Origin: Mucilaginibacter phenanthrenivorans
Lineage (GTDB): Bacteria; Bacteroidota; Bacteroidia; Sphingobacteriales; Sphingobacteriaceae
Reading direction: 5' to 3'
NCBI RefSeq assembly: GCF_024721155.1
Contig: NZ_JAHVAP010000001.1
Span: 682,001 to 746,000 of the forward strand
Length of the DNA stretch: 64,000 bases
A program made the translations under genes and the position numbers. The notes under the pieces were generated by a model. That model was not told the DNA's origin and did not search any database. It saw only the letters and a list, made by a program, of their open reading frames with translations. Position 1 is the stretch's first letter. Each line of letters begins with the position of its first letter. Shown here piece by piece: positions 43,833-52,173 of the stretch.

Positions 43833-45308
43833 ATGAAATCGAACAAAATATTATATATAGCATTAGCGCTGGCCTTATTTAACAGCAGCTGTAAAAAAGC
43901 ACTCAATTTAAAGCAGCAGGGGGTTTATACTTCTGATAATTATTTCAGGAACGAAGTTGACGCGGTTAATGCCGTTAACGGAATATACAGCCTTTTAGAG
44001 GAAGAAGATTACATAGGCCACGCCGAAGCAACCTTCGATACTCCTTCTGACGATTATTGGCGGTCTGGTGATCATGGTGAAGATGAGGGTATTGAAAATT
44101 TAACTTATGATGCATCAAACGCGGCTATCAGGTACCCTTATAAATGGAGGTACGAAGAGATCAACCGTTCTACCAATTGTATCATCAACATCCCTAAGAT
44201 CACTGCTATTTCTGTGGATGTTAAAAATCGCAGCATGGGCGAGGCCTATTTTCTAAGAGCCTTTGGTTACTGGCGCATGATGATCATTCATGGCGATGCG
44301 CCAATCATTACCGATGAAGATTATGCTAAACAATTATTTAACGTGCCTAAATCGCCGATTGAAGATGTCCGGAAACAAATTGAAAGCGACCTGCTGAAAG
44401 CGGTTGACCTGTTACCTGAAAGCTATAGCGCCGCAGACCGTGGCCGCGTAAGCAAAGGAACGGCACTTGGGTTTTTGACCAAGCTTTACATGTACTGGGA
44501 AAAATTCCCCGAGGCAATAGCTGCGGGCCAAAAGGTAATCTCAAATTCGCACTATGCACTGGCTGCTAATTACGCTGATAACTTTACCCGTGCCAATGAG
44601 AACAGCACCGAGCTGTTATTCTCTATCCAGGCAGTGCAAAACGTTGTTCAAAACGATTTTACGGTTTATTACATTCCAAGGCCATGGGGTGGGTATGGTT
44701 TTAGCCAGCCTTTACAAGGCTTGGCAAATGAATTTGAGGCGAATGATCCGCGTAAAGCTGCAACCTTATTAAGTGTTGGCGATAAGGTTGATTTAGGTGA
44801 TGGTAACGGACTAACCACATTTACTGCCGATCTGTCGGCAACCGGCTTTGCCTTTAAAAAGTATGCTGTATTTAATTCAGCGGCAGATGGTGGTGGTGTT
44901 GATCATACCTTTGCCGTTCCGTTAATGCGGTCGGCTGATATTTACCTTTTAGTAGCAGAGGCCCTGATCCGTACACAGGGTGCCGGCGCAGGTGACGCGC
45001 TAATCAACCAAATAAGGCACCGGGCATCACCTTTATTGCCGCCCGTTTCTGGTGCCGGTATGACACAATTGATTCATGAACGCCGTGTGGAGCTGGCCGG
45101 AGAAGGCGAACGCCACCAGGACCTGATGCGCTGGGATAAAGCTAAAATTGTTGATATTGCAGCAATATACAACCTGGCGGTTTCAAAGGCGCCTATTGAT
45201 CAGTCAAAAACGGTTACATTTATCCGCCCTAAAAATTATTATTTCCCACTACCACAGGTAGAAATTGATAAAAGTAAGGGAGTTTTGGTGCAAAATCCGA
45301 ACTTTTAA
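43833..45308 (+). CDS. SusD/RagB-type glycan-binding lipoprotein
   Basis: A 491-residue surface lipoprotein with lipobox LFNSSC (Cys20). N-terminal SusD-like part LNLKQQGVYTSDNYFRNEVDAVNAVNGIYSLL, TPR-like helices (RSMGEAYFLRAFGYWRMMIIHGDAPI), and the typical C-terminal RagB end LIHERRVELAGEGERHQDLMRWDKA, then NYYFPLPQVEIDKSKGVLVQNPNF. It caps the SusC barrel and binds the glycan. Cotranscribed with susC. Confidence 0.94.
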   Translation: MKSNKILYIALALALFNSSCKKALNLKQQGVYTSDNYFRNEVDAVNAVNGIYSLLEEEDYIGHAEATFDTPSDDYWRSGDHGEDEGIENLTYDASNAAIRYPYKWRYEEINRSTNCIINIPKITAISVDVKNRSMGEAYFLRAFGYWRMMIIHGDAPIITDEDYAKQLFNVPKSPIEDVRKQIESDLLKAVDLLPESYSAADRGRVSKGTALGFLTKLYMYWEKFPEAIAAGQKVISNSHYALAANYADNFTRANENSTELLFSIQAVQNVVQNDFTVYYIPRPWGGYGFSQPLQGLANEFEANDPRKAATLLSVGDKVDLGDGNGLTTFTADLSATGFAFKKYAVFNSAADGGGVDHTFAVPLMRSADIYLLVAEALIRTQGAGAGDALINQIRHRASPLLPPVSGAGMTQLIHERRVELAGEGERHQDLMRWDKAKIVDIAAIYNLAVSKAPIDQSKTVTFIRPKNYYFPLPQVEIDKSKGVLVQNPNF

Positions 45309-45448
45309 AAAACAATGATTTAATTTAAATTGCCGGTGGCCCACATTACACTATTAATAAATACGTGAGTTTGATATAAAAATTGGTGGAACATTCTGAT
45401 TATAAGATACTTATAGCTAAGCAACTCTTGATAAATAGCTAAATATTT

Positions 45449-45505
45449 GATAATCAGTGTGTTTCACTTTATTCCGGGTGTTCCACTTATAAAAATGGAA
45501 CGCTT
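45449..45505 (+). repeat. 57-bp intergenic repeat, copy B
   Basis: The same element as 30547-30603, same orientation, 84 percent identical. The GTTCCA-N10-TGGAAC inverted repeat is kept. Confidence 0.6.
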
Positions 45506-45595
45506 GTCAGCGTGGATACACAAACTTGCGCTTCGCCTCATCTAAAACTATGGCTACACGCGGAGGGAAGGATTTAGGCTGAGGTGACCGTTTGC

Positions 45596-45608
45596 TTATG
45601 TCGAACTC
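45596..45608. repeat. 13-bp motif, copy 2 (inverted)
   Basis: TTATGTCGAACTC, the reverse complement of 30454-30466. Confidence 0.4.
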
Positions 45609-45686
45609 CCACATTTATTAATAGGATTATGCTGACTACCGGCTTTTATTTGCCATTAAAGTTCTTAATTAAAGGATTAGATATAG

Positions 45687-47885
45687 ATGAGAAATTGCTT
45701 GTTAATTTTTATTATTAGTGTATTTGGTTTAAACGCTTATGCCCAGGTTGATCAGAAAGGTTCCCATGATTTTATTGAACGGGTTATTCCTGGCAGGTCG
45801 GCATCTTTCATTGTAGAAGCCATAAGCCAGGATAACGGCAAGGATGCATTTGAACTTGACAGCCGCGATGGTAAAATAGTTTTACGGGGCAGCAATGGCT
45901 TATCTGTGGCGGCAGCTTTAAACTATTATCTTAAAAATTACTGCTTTTGCGATATCGGGTGGAATGGCACCAATTTAAAACTGCCGGCAAGTTTGCCTGT
46001 GGTTTTAAGTAAGGTACACAAATCAACCCCATACCAATACCGTTATTACCTCAACTATTGCACGTTTAATTATTCAATGGCCTGGTGGAACTGGGAGCGC
46101 TGGCAGAAAGAGATTGACTGGATGGCCTTGAATGGAATCAATACACCACTTGCCATTACAGGCGAAGAAGCTGTTTGGCAAGATGTATATAAAAGTATGG
46201 GCTTTACCGACAAGGAACTGGCTGCATTTTTTAGCGGACCTGCATATTTCTCCTGGTTTTGGATGGGGAATATTGACGCATGGGGTGGTCCTTTACCGCT
46301 GCACTGGATGGATAGCCATAAAGCATTGCAGAAAAAGATCCTGGAGCGTGAGCGATCATTCGGGATGAAACCCGTACTGTCCTCATTTACAGGGCACGTG
46401 CCCCTATCTTTTAAAGACAGGTTTCCGAAGGCAAAAGTTAAAAAGACCAACTGGGACGCGGGTTTTCCCGATGTATATATTCTTGATCCGGATGATGAAA
46501 TGTTTGAAACTATTGGCAAGAAGTATATCGAAGCGCAAACAAAAGAATTTGGAAGTGATCACCTTTATTCTGCCGATACGTTTAATGAAAATGTACCACC
46601 CACCAATGACTCAACCTACCTGGATGGGATGAGTAAAAAAGTGTTCAGGTCAATGACCGTAGCTGACCCTAAGGCTGTTTGGGTTATGCAGGGCTGGATG
46701 TTTCACTACAATAATAAGTTCTGGCAACCCCAGCAGATCAAGGCTTTGCTGAATGCCATCCCTAACGATCAAATGATTATTCTTGATCTGTACAGTGATG
46801 CTCATCCTGTTTGGAACCGTACCGATGCTTATTATGGCAAGCCGTGGATCTGGAACATGCTGCAAAACTTTGGGGGTAACATCAGCTTGTTTGGGCGGAT
46901 GCGCCATGTGGCTGCTGACCCAGCTATTGCACTTCACGACCCGGAATCAAAAAACATGATGGGAATTGGCCTTGCACCTGAAGGGATAGAACAAAACCCG
47001 GCATTGTTTGAATTAATGCTGGAAAATGTTTGGAGAAATACGCCCATTGATGCGGATGAATGGGTAAAAGATTATGCCCGCAGGCGCTATGGTCAAAAGG
47101 ACTCCCGCGCGAATGAGGCCTGGCATATTTTATTAAATACCGTGTATAGCGGCGGCCTTACAGAGGGCGGCCCCGAATCAATCATTGTGGCGAGACCAAC
47201 AATGCTGCCCACTATTGACAGGGTATTAACCAAACTAAACTACGACCCTAAAGAACTAATAAAAGCCTGGGGCTTCCTGATAACTGCTGCTGACAGCCTG
47301 AAACAAAGCGACGGTTTTCAGTATGATCTGGTTGACGTAACCCGGCAGGTGCTCGCCAATTATGCCACACCATTACAGCAAAAAATGGCTGCCGCTTACA
47401 AAAGCGGCGATAAAGAAGGCTTTAAAAAGTACAGCGCCGCATTTTCACAGCTGATGGATGATATAGATGATTTGCTGAGTACCCGCAAAGACTTTTTATT
47501 GGGTAAATGGATCAACGAAGCCCGGGCAAATGGCATTACTGACGCAGAGAAAAATCTTTACGAATTTAATGCAAGGGATTTGGTGACTTTGTGGGGCGAT
47601 AAAGAAAGCGGACTGCGGGAATATTCCAACCGGCAATGGGCCGGGCTGATAAAAGGCTATTATAAACCACGCTGGGAACTGTATTTTTCACAGCTTGATA
47701 AAGCAATGGCCTCCAATACACCCTTTGATGATAAAGTATTTGACAAACAGGTAAAAGACTGGGAATGGCAATGGGTAAATAAACATGATAATGCCTACCC
47801 GGATGTTATTCGAGGCAATGCCATTGAGCAGGCTAAGCTAATGTTTGCAAAATATAACACCGTTATACAACAACAATCTTATTAA
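45687..47885 (+). CDS. Alpha-N-acetylglucosaminidase, GH89 (NAGLU-like)
   Basis: A 732-residue exported enzyme with signal peptide MRNCLLIFIISVFGLNAYAQ. Small N-terminal domain, then the GH89 barrel with the family hallmarks YRYYLNYCTFNYSMAWWNWERWQKEIDWMAL (split here by position 115-145), GPAYFSWFWMGNIDAWGGPLP and the acidic region YSADTFNENVPP, plus MMGIGLAPEGIEQNP. The all-helical C-terminal domain is present, so it is full length. It removes terminal alpha-linked GlcNAc, as in heparan sulfate or alpha-1,4-GlcNAc-capped mucin glycans. The human homologue is the lysosomal enzyme lost in Sanfilippo B. The next gene begins 10 bp after the stop. Confidence 0.93.
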   Translation: MRNCLLIFIISVFGLNAYAQVDQKGSHDFIERVIPGRSASFIVEAISQDNGKDAFELDSRDGKIVLRGSNGLSVAAALNYYLKNYCFCDIGWNGTNLKLPASLPVVLSKVHKSTPYQYRYYLNYCTFNYSMAWWNWERWQKEIDWMALNGINTPLAITGEEAVWQDVYKSMGFTDKELAAFFSGPAYFSWFWMGNIDAWGGPLPLHWMDSHKALQKKILERERSFGMKPVLSSFTGHVPLSFKDRFPKAKVKKTNWDAGFPDVYILDPDDEMFETIGKKYIEAQTKEFGSDHLYSADTFNENVPPTNDSTYLDGMSKKVFRSMTVADPKAVWVMQGWMFHYNNKFWQPQQIKALLNAIPNDQMIILDLYSDAHPVWNRTDAYYGKPWIWNMLQNFGGNISLFGRMRHVAADPAIALHDPESKNMMGIGLAPEGIEQNPALFELMLENVWRNTPIDADEWVKDYARRRYGQKDSRANEAWHILLNTVYSGGLTEGGPESIIVARPTMLPTIDRVLTKLNYDPKELIKAWGFLITAADSLKQSDGFQYDLVDVTRQVLANYATPLQQKMAAAYKSGDKEGFKKYSAAFSQLMDDIDDLLSTRKDFLLGKWINEARANGITDAEKNLYEFNARDLVTLWGDKESGLREYSNRQWAGLIKGYYKPRWELYFSQLDKAMASNTPFDDKVFDKQVKDWEWQWVNKHDNAYPDVIRGNAIEQAKLMFAKYNTVIQQQSY

Positions 47886-47895
47886 TCCGGAACAG

Positions 47896-50856
47896 ATGAT
47901 CAAGAGGCTCCGCTTGTTTTTGACGGTACTGGTTTTATTGGCTTGCAATGTGGCTGTATATAGTCAATCGGCTAATGATCATATTTTCCCGGCATCGCCA
48001 ACCGCCAAACCTTATATTGACTTTGACAGCAAAGGATTTTTGGTTAATGGTAAACGTACTTTCCTGGTTTCTGCCGGTTTGGAATATGCCCGTGTTCCGC
48101 ATCAGCTTTGGTACGACAGGCTTTTGCGTTTAAAACGGGCAGGTTTTAATTGTGCAGAGATCTACACGATGTGGAATTTCCACGAGCCGCAGGAAGGAAA
48201 ATTTGATTTCAGCGGCGATCATGACCTGGGTGCATTTTTAGTACAGGTGAAAAAATTGGGCATGTACGCCATTGTAAGAGTTGGTCCTTATTATTGCGCC
48301 GAATGGGATAATGGTGGTTACCCCATATGGCTCAAGTTTAAAAAAGGACTCAGGGTACGGGAGGACAACGCGACATTTGAGCAATATGCAGATCGTTTTT
48401 TTGATAAGCTGCTGCCAATAGTATTCAATAACCAAATTAATAAGGGCGGCCCGGTAATAATGGTGCAGTTAGAAAACGAACATCCGAACGGATGGGGCAC
48501 CATTATGCCTGATAACTACTTTAAGCGTTTGCAAAGCAAGGCATTGAGCTTAGGGCTGCAGGTTCCTTACTTTTTTAGCGGCCTGCACCATTCAAGCGAC
48601 CCAGCCGGAGATGGTGCACTGGATGACCCTAGCCGGCTTAATCCCTGGTTTTCAACCGAATTTTGGAGTGTATGGTATTCTCAATATGGCGCAAAACCAA
48701 CTGATGCAGGGGTATACGACCGGCGCACCTGGAAGATAATAGCGCATGGCGGTAACGGCTACAATTACTATATGGCGCATGGCGGATCGAACTTTGGCTA
48801 CACCAATAACGATGAAGATGCAGCATCATATGATTATGGCGCCGCGGTTGGCCAGGCCGGTGATCTTCGGCCGCTTTATTATACTTTTAAGCGTGCAGCC
48901 TGGTTTTCGCGCAGCTTTGAGGAGATCCTTGAAAACAGTACGGACGCAACCGCTTCATTTAAAAATATTACGGCTGATCCGACCCTAAAAGTAACCGCAC
49001 GTTCAGGCAAAGCTGGAGATCTTGTTTTTTTGGATAACCCTGGGGCTACTACTCTAAAAGCAAATCTTAAGATAAACGAGATCAATTCAAACATCAGGAT
49101 CAGCATTGGTCCCGGTGAAATTTATCCGCTCGTGCATAACTTTTATATTAATAAAGATGTAACCATTGATTGGGCATTTACAAGAATTTATGGCATTGTT
49201 AAGCAAGGAAATACTACCACAATTTTGGTTGAAGCAGAACAGGATGAACCCGTTTCTTTACTTTTTTTGGTGGCTGGTAAAGCTGTTATTGCGCAAAACG
49301 CCACAAATATTAAAATAGCCGGCAACAAGGTTGATGTTAACGGCACAATGAATGGGAGCGGAGTACTTGCTGAATATTCCTTTACAACAGGCAAACAAAA
49401 CATCCGGGTATTGGCCATGAACAGATCAGCCATGGATAAAACATGGGTGACGGAAACACCTTCATCAGATCTGATCATCAGCGGCGCATCCTATTTAGGA
49501 AAAGTTGAGTTTAAGAATGGAAAGATCCTCGCTGATGCTGAGTATCCTTTAACATCAAAAAAAGAGGGCCCTGCCAGGGTCTACTTTGAGAAAGGTTCCA
49601 CATTGCTGCTGAATGAGAATCAAAAAACGTTAAGCGCTAAAGCAGCCATAAAATTATCACCATGGGAAATTAAAAATGCCGCTGTTGCAGCCGCATCCGG
49701 TTATGAGGATAAAAAATGGTTTAAAAGTAAATCGCCGTTACAAATGGGAGCAGATGGTGATTTATCGCCTTATGCCTGGTACCGCACAAAGCTTAGCATA
49801 CCTGAAACCGGAAAATACACCATGCAGGTTGATGGCGGCGATAACGCAACTGCTTTTATAGACGGAAAACGCGCCGCTAAATGGAAAATCCGCGATGGTG
49901 AAGTATCCCTTAATGTAAAAAAAGGTGAACACACCCTTGCCATTTTTACTGCCCATGATGGTCGCGACAAGCTTGCAGCCTACCTGGGGCCTATTGATGA
50001 TGTAGATAAAAAGGGCTTATCAGGCAATGCAGTGCTGAAAAATGGCGGACCGTTTATCAGCACCCTGACTAATTGGTATTTTATAAAAGCAGCAAAGGTT
50101 GACGATGTAAAACAAGGGCCGCCGGTTTTTGATACAGCTCAATGGAAAAAATATACCATCGGCGCTGACGCCTTTGGCCAGAAGGAAGGTTTCGGCTGGT
50201 TTCAAACTATTATCCCTGCACAGAGAGAAGATCTTACAAAACTAATATTGAATTTCAGGAGTGTTGACGAAAATGCTACTGTATTTATTAATGGCGAACA
50301 GCTTAGTCATCACGAAGGATGGAACACGCCGTTTAGCGTTGAGGTTAATGATCCGACCATCCTTAAAAAGCCAATGACACTGTCGGTGTTTATAGAAAAT
50401 TACTCCAACGAAGGCGGGATTGATCAGCCGGTAAAAATAAACAGTATTGGCGATGGCACTATACTAACAGGGTGGAAAATGCGCGGCGGACCCGATAACC
50501 CCGATGAAACTATTGTATGGGCTAAACTTGTCAAAAATAGTTCGCTTGGCGGGCCGCAATTTTATCGCTCACAATTTACTGTGCCGGTAATTAAGGGGCA
50601 ACACCTCATCTGGCGGGTACACACCAACGGGCTCAGCTATGGTTCCGTATGGGTTAACGGACATAACCTGGGCCGCTACCCCGAAAAAATAGGTAACGAT
50701 ATAGGTATGTACATTCCCGAATGCTGGCTAAAGCCGGGTATCAATAAGCTGGTAATTTATGATGAGGATGGTAAACGGCCGGATAATGTGCGCATCCTGT
50801 CGGAACAGGCTGCCGGCAGGGTAACTTATAAACTAGTCACGTCACTAAAAAATTGA
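47896..50856 (+). CDS. Beta-galactosidase-type glycoside hydrolase, GH35
   Basis: A 986-residue secreted enzyme. I set the start at the ATG 47896, directly before a signal peptide (MIKRLRLFLTVLVLLACNVA); the longer open frame upstream overlaps the GH89 gene. The GH35 barrel spans about 38-360: RAGFNCAEIYTMWNFHEP, VRVGPYYCAEWDNGGYPIWL, acid/base Glu195 in VQLENEHP and nucleophile Glu255 in WFSTEFW. Beta-sandwich and galactose-binding-like domains fill the C-terminal 600 residues. It should release terminal beta-galactose after GH89 has removed an alpha-GlcNAc cap; the actual linkage is unknown. Confidence 0.92.
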   Translation: MIKRLRLFLTVLVLLACNVAVYSQSANDHIFPASPTAKPYIDFDSKGFLVNGKRTFLVSAGLEYARVPHQLWYDRLLRLKRAGFNCAEIYTMWNFHEPQEGKFDFSGDHDLGAFLVQVKKLGMYAIVRVGPYYCAEWDNGGYPIWLKFKKGLRVREDNATFEQYADRFFDKLLPIVFNNQINKGGPVIMVQLENEHPNGWGTIMPDNYFKRLQSKALSLGLQVPYFFSGLHHSSDPAGDGALDDPSRLNPWFSTEFWSVWYSQYGAKPTDAGVYDRRTWKIIAHGGNGYNYYMAHGGSNFGYTNNDEDAASYDYGAAVGQAGDLRPLYYTFKRAAWFSRSFEEILENSTDATASFKNITADPTLKVTARSGKAGDLVFLDNPGATTLKANLKINEINSNIRISIGPGEIYPLVHNFYINKDVTIDWAFTRIYGIVKQGNTTTILVEAEQDEPVSLLFLVAGKAVIAQNATNIKIAGNKVDVNGTMNGSGVLAEYSFTTGKQNIRVLAMNRSAMDKTWVTETPSSDLIISGASYLGKVEFKNGKILADAEYPLTSKKEGPARVYFEKGSTLLLNENQKTLSAKAAIKLSPWEIKNAAVAAASGYEDKKWFKSKSPLQMGADGDLSPYAWYRTKLSIPETGKYTMQVDGGDNATAFIDGKRAAKWKIRDGEVSLNVKKGEHTLAIFTAHDGRDKLAAYLGPIDDVDKKGLSGNAVLKNGGPFISTLTNWYFIKAAKVDDVKQGPPVFDTAQWKKYTIGADAFGQKEGFGWFQTIIPAQREDLTKLILNFRSVDENATVFINGEQLSHHEGWNTPFSVEVNDPTILKKPMTLSVFIENYSNEGGIDQPVKINSIGDGTILTGWKMRGGPDNPDETIVWAKLVKNSSLGGPQFYRSQFTVPVIKGQHLIWRVHTNGLSYGSVWVNGHNLGRYPEKIGNDIGMYIPECWLKPGINKLVIYDEDGKRPDNVRILSEQAAGRVTYKLVTSLKN

Positions 50857-50861
50857 CGAAT

Positions 50862-50946
50862 AGTCTTGAGTCGAAAGTCTTGAGTTCCAAGTCAGAAAAG
50901 GCAAGAACTCGACTTAGGACTTCCGACTAAAGACTCTTGACTTACA
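50862..50946. repeat. Intergenic hairpin of AGTC/GACT repeats
   Basis: Four variants of AGTCTTGAGT and AAGTC on the left half face GACTTAGGACT and AGACTCTTGACTT on the right half, so the DNA can form a long imperfect hairpin of about 22 pairs. It lies between the GH35 and HGSNAT-like genes. It looks like a dispersed intergenic repeat and may serve as an mRNA processing or partial termination structure. Confidence 0.5.
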
Positions 50947-50985
50947 AGCAGGTAACATTAATTAAAAAATTAGAATTTAAGTGCT

Positions 50986-52113
50986 ATGGCATTATCCAAC
51001 AACAGATTTATAACCCTTGATATTTTCAGGGGGATGACCATTTGTTTCATGATCATTGTAAACGCCCCGGGTTCGGGCGCTGTTCAGTGGGTGCCGCTTG
51101 ATCATGCTTTCTGGTTTGGTTTTACACCTACAGATTTGGTTTTTCCGTCCTTTCTTTTTGCCGTGGGTAATGCATTAAGTTTTTCAAAAAACAAGTTCCA
51201 AAGTAATGGTGAGTTTTTGGGTAAGATCTTTAAGCGCACGGTTATAATTTTTTTACTGGGATACCTGATGTATTGGTTCCCGTTTTTTCACCGCGAAAAT
51301 GAAACATGGGTATTTAACCCGCTTAGTCATACAAGGATTATGGGGGTATTGCAGCGGATTGCGCTTTGCTATTTTTTCGGAGCATTAATTGTTCATTATT
51401 GCTCAAAAAAAGCAGCTATTATTATTTCGGTTTGCCTTTTAATGGGTTACTGGATGTTTTTACTACTGTTTGGAGAGGCCGGGAAAGAATACACCATGCT
51501 GGGTAATGCCGGCACGCGACTGGATATTTTAATTTTAGGGAACGACCATTTGTACCATGATAAAGGAGGCCCGATAGCCTTTGACCCGGAAGGTTTGTTA
51601 AGTACCCTAACAGGGATAGTAAATGTTATAGGCGGATACCTGGCCGGTGCATACATCCAGCGGAAGGGAAGGAATTACGAGTCGGTTGCTAAATTATTGA
51701 TATTTGGTGTGTTGCTTATTTGTGGCGCTTTGTTTTGGGCGCAGTTTTTCCCTATTGCAAAAAAGCTGTGGACAAGCTCGTTCGTATTGCTTACCGTGGG
51801 CATCGACCTGGCATTATTAGGGATGCTGGTATATGCAATCGAATTAAAAAATATAAAATGGGGGACAAACTTCTTCCTGGTATTTGGCCGTAATTCATTG
51901 GCCATTTATCTGCTGTCGGAATTGTTGTTAACCTGCCTTCAGCTAATCTGGGTAAGGCCGAACCTGAGCTTTTATGACTGGATCAATAATGTATTTTATC
52001 AGCAAATATTCCCCGGCGCATTTGGCACACTTGTTTTTGCAATATGCTATATGCTGCTTTGCTGGTTTGTTGGCTTCCTGATGGATAAAAGAAAGATCTA
52101 TATTAAAATATAA
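50986..52113 (+). CDS. HGSNAT-like transmembrane N-acetyltransferase (DUF5009/NagX type)
   Basis: A 375-residue integral membrane protein with about ten helices. N-terminal signature LDIFRGMTICFMIIVNAPGS, then DHAFWFGFTPTDLVFPSFLF with the conserved histidine, and RIMGVLQRIALCYFFGAL. Homologous to human heparan-alpha-glucosaminide N-acetyltransferase, which moves acetyl from cytosolic acetyl-CoA across the membrane onto a terminal glucosamine. Here it could acetylate glucosamine residues in the periplasm so that GH89 can act; bacterial members have also been linked to peptidoglycan or amino-sugar metabolism. Same strand and same cluster as GH89, GH35 and GH92. Confidence 0.88.
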   Translation: MALSNNRFITLDIFRGMTICFMIIVNAPGSGAVQWVPLDHAFWFGFTPTDLVFPSFLFAVGNALSFSKNKFQSNGEFLGKIFKRTVIIFLLGYLMYWFPFFHRENETWVFNPLSHTRIMGVLQRIALCYFFGALIVHYCSKKAAIIISVCLLMGYWMFLLLFGEAGKEYTMLGNAGTRLDILILGNDHLYHDKGGPIAFDPEGLLSTLTGIVNVIGGYLAGAYIQRKGRNYESVAKLLIFGVLLICGALFWAQFFPIAKKLWTSSFVLLTVGIDLALLGMLVYAIELKNIKWGTNFFLVFGRNSLAIYLLSELLLTCLQLIWVRPNLSFYDWINNVFYQQIFPGAFGTLVFAICYMLLCWFVGFLMDKRKIYIKI

Positions 52114-52173
52114 TTAAATCCAACGACGAATTTAATACTAAAGGTTTTTTGGTAATTTATTAATGAATTTGAT

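Larger units (their letters stand above)
45309..45686. other. Intergenic region, 378 bp, with dispersed repeats
   Basis: It separates susD from the glycoside hydrolase genes. It holds repeat copy B (45449-45505) and the 13-bp motif (45596-45608), with a GC-richer stretch of about 90 bp between them. I see no gene. Whether the hydrolases are transcribed with susCD across this gap is unclear. Confidence 0.5.

Noticed and set aside
47845..47895. Upstream extension of the GH35 frame
   Set aside because: It overlaps the GH89 gene and would place 17 extra residues before a perfect signal peptide, so the ATG at 47896 is preferred.
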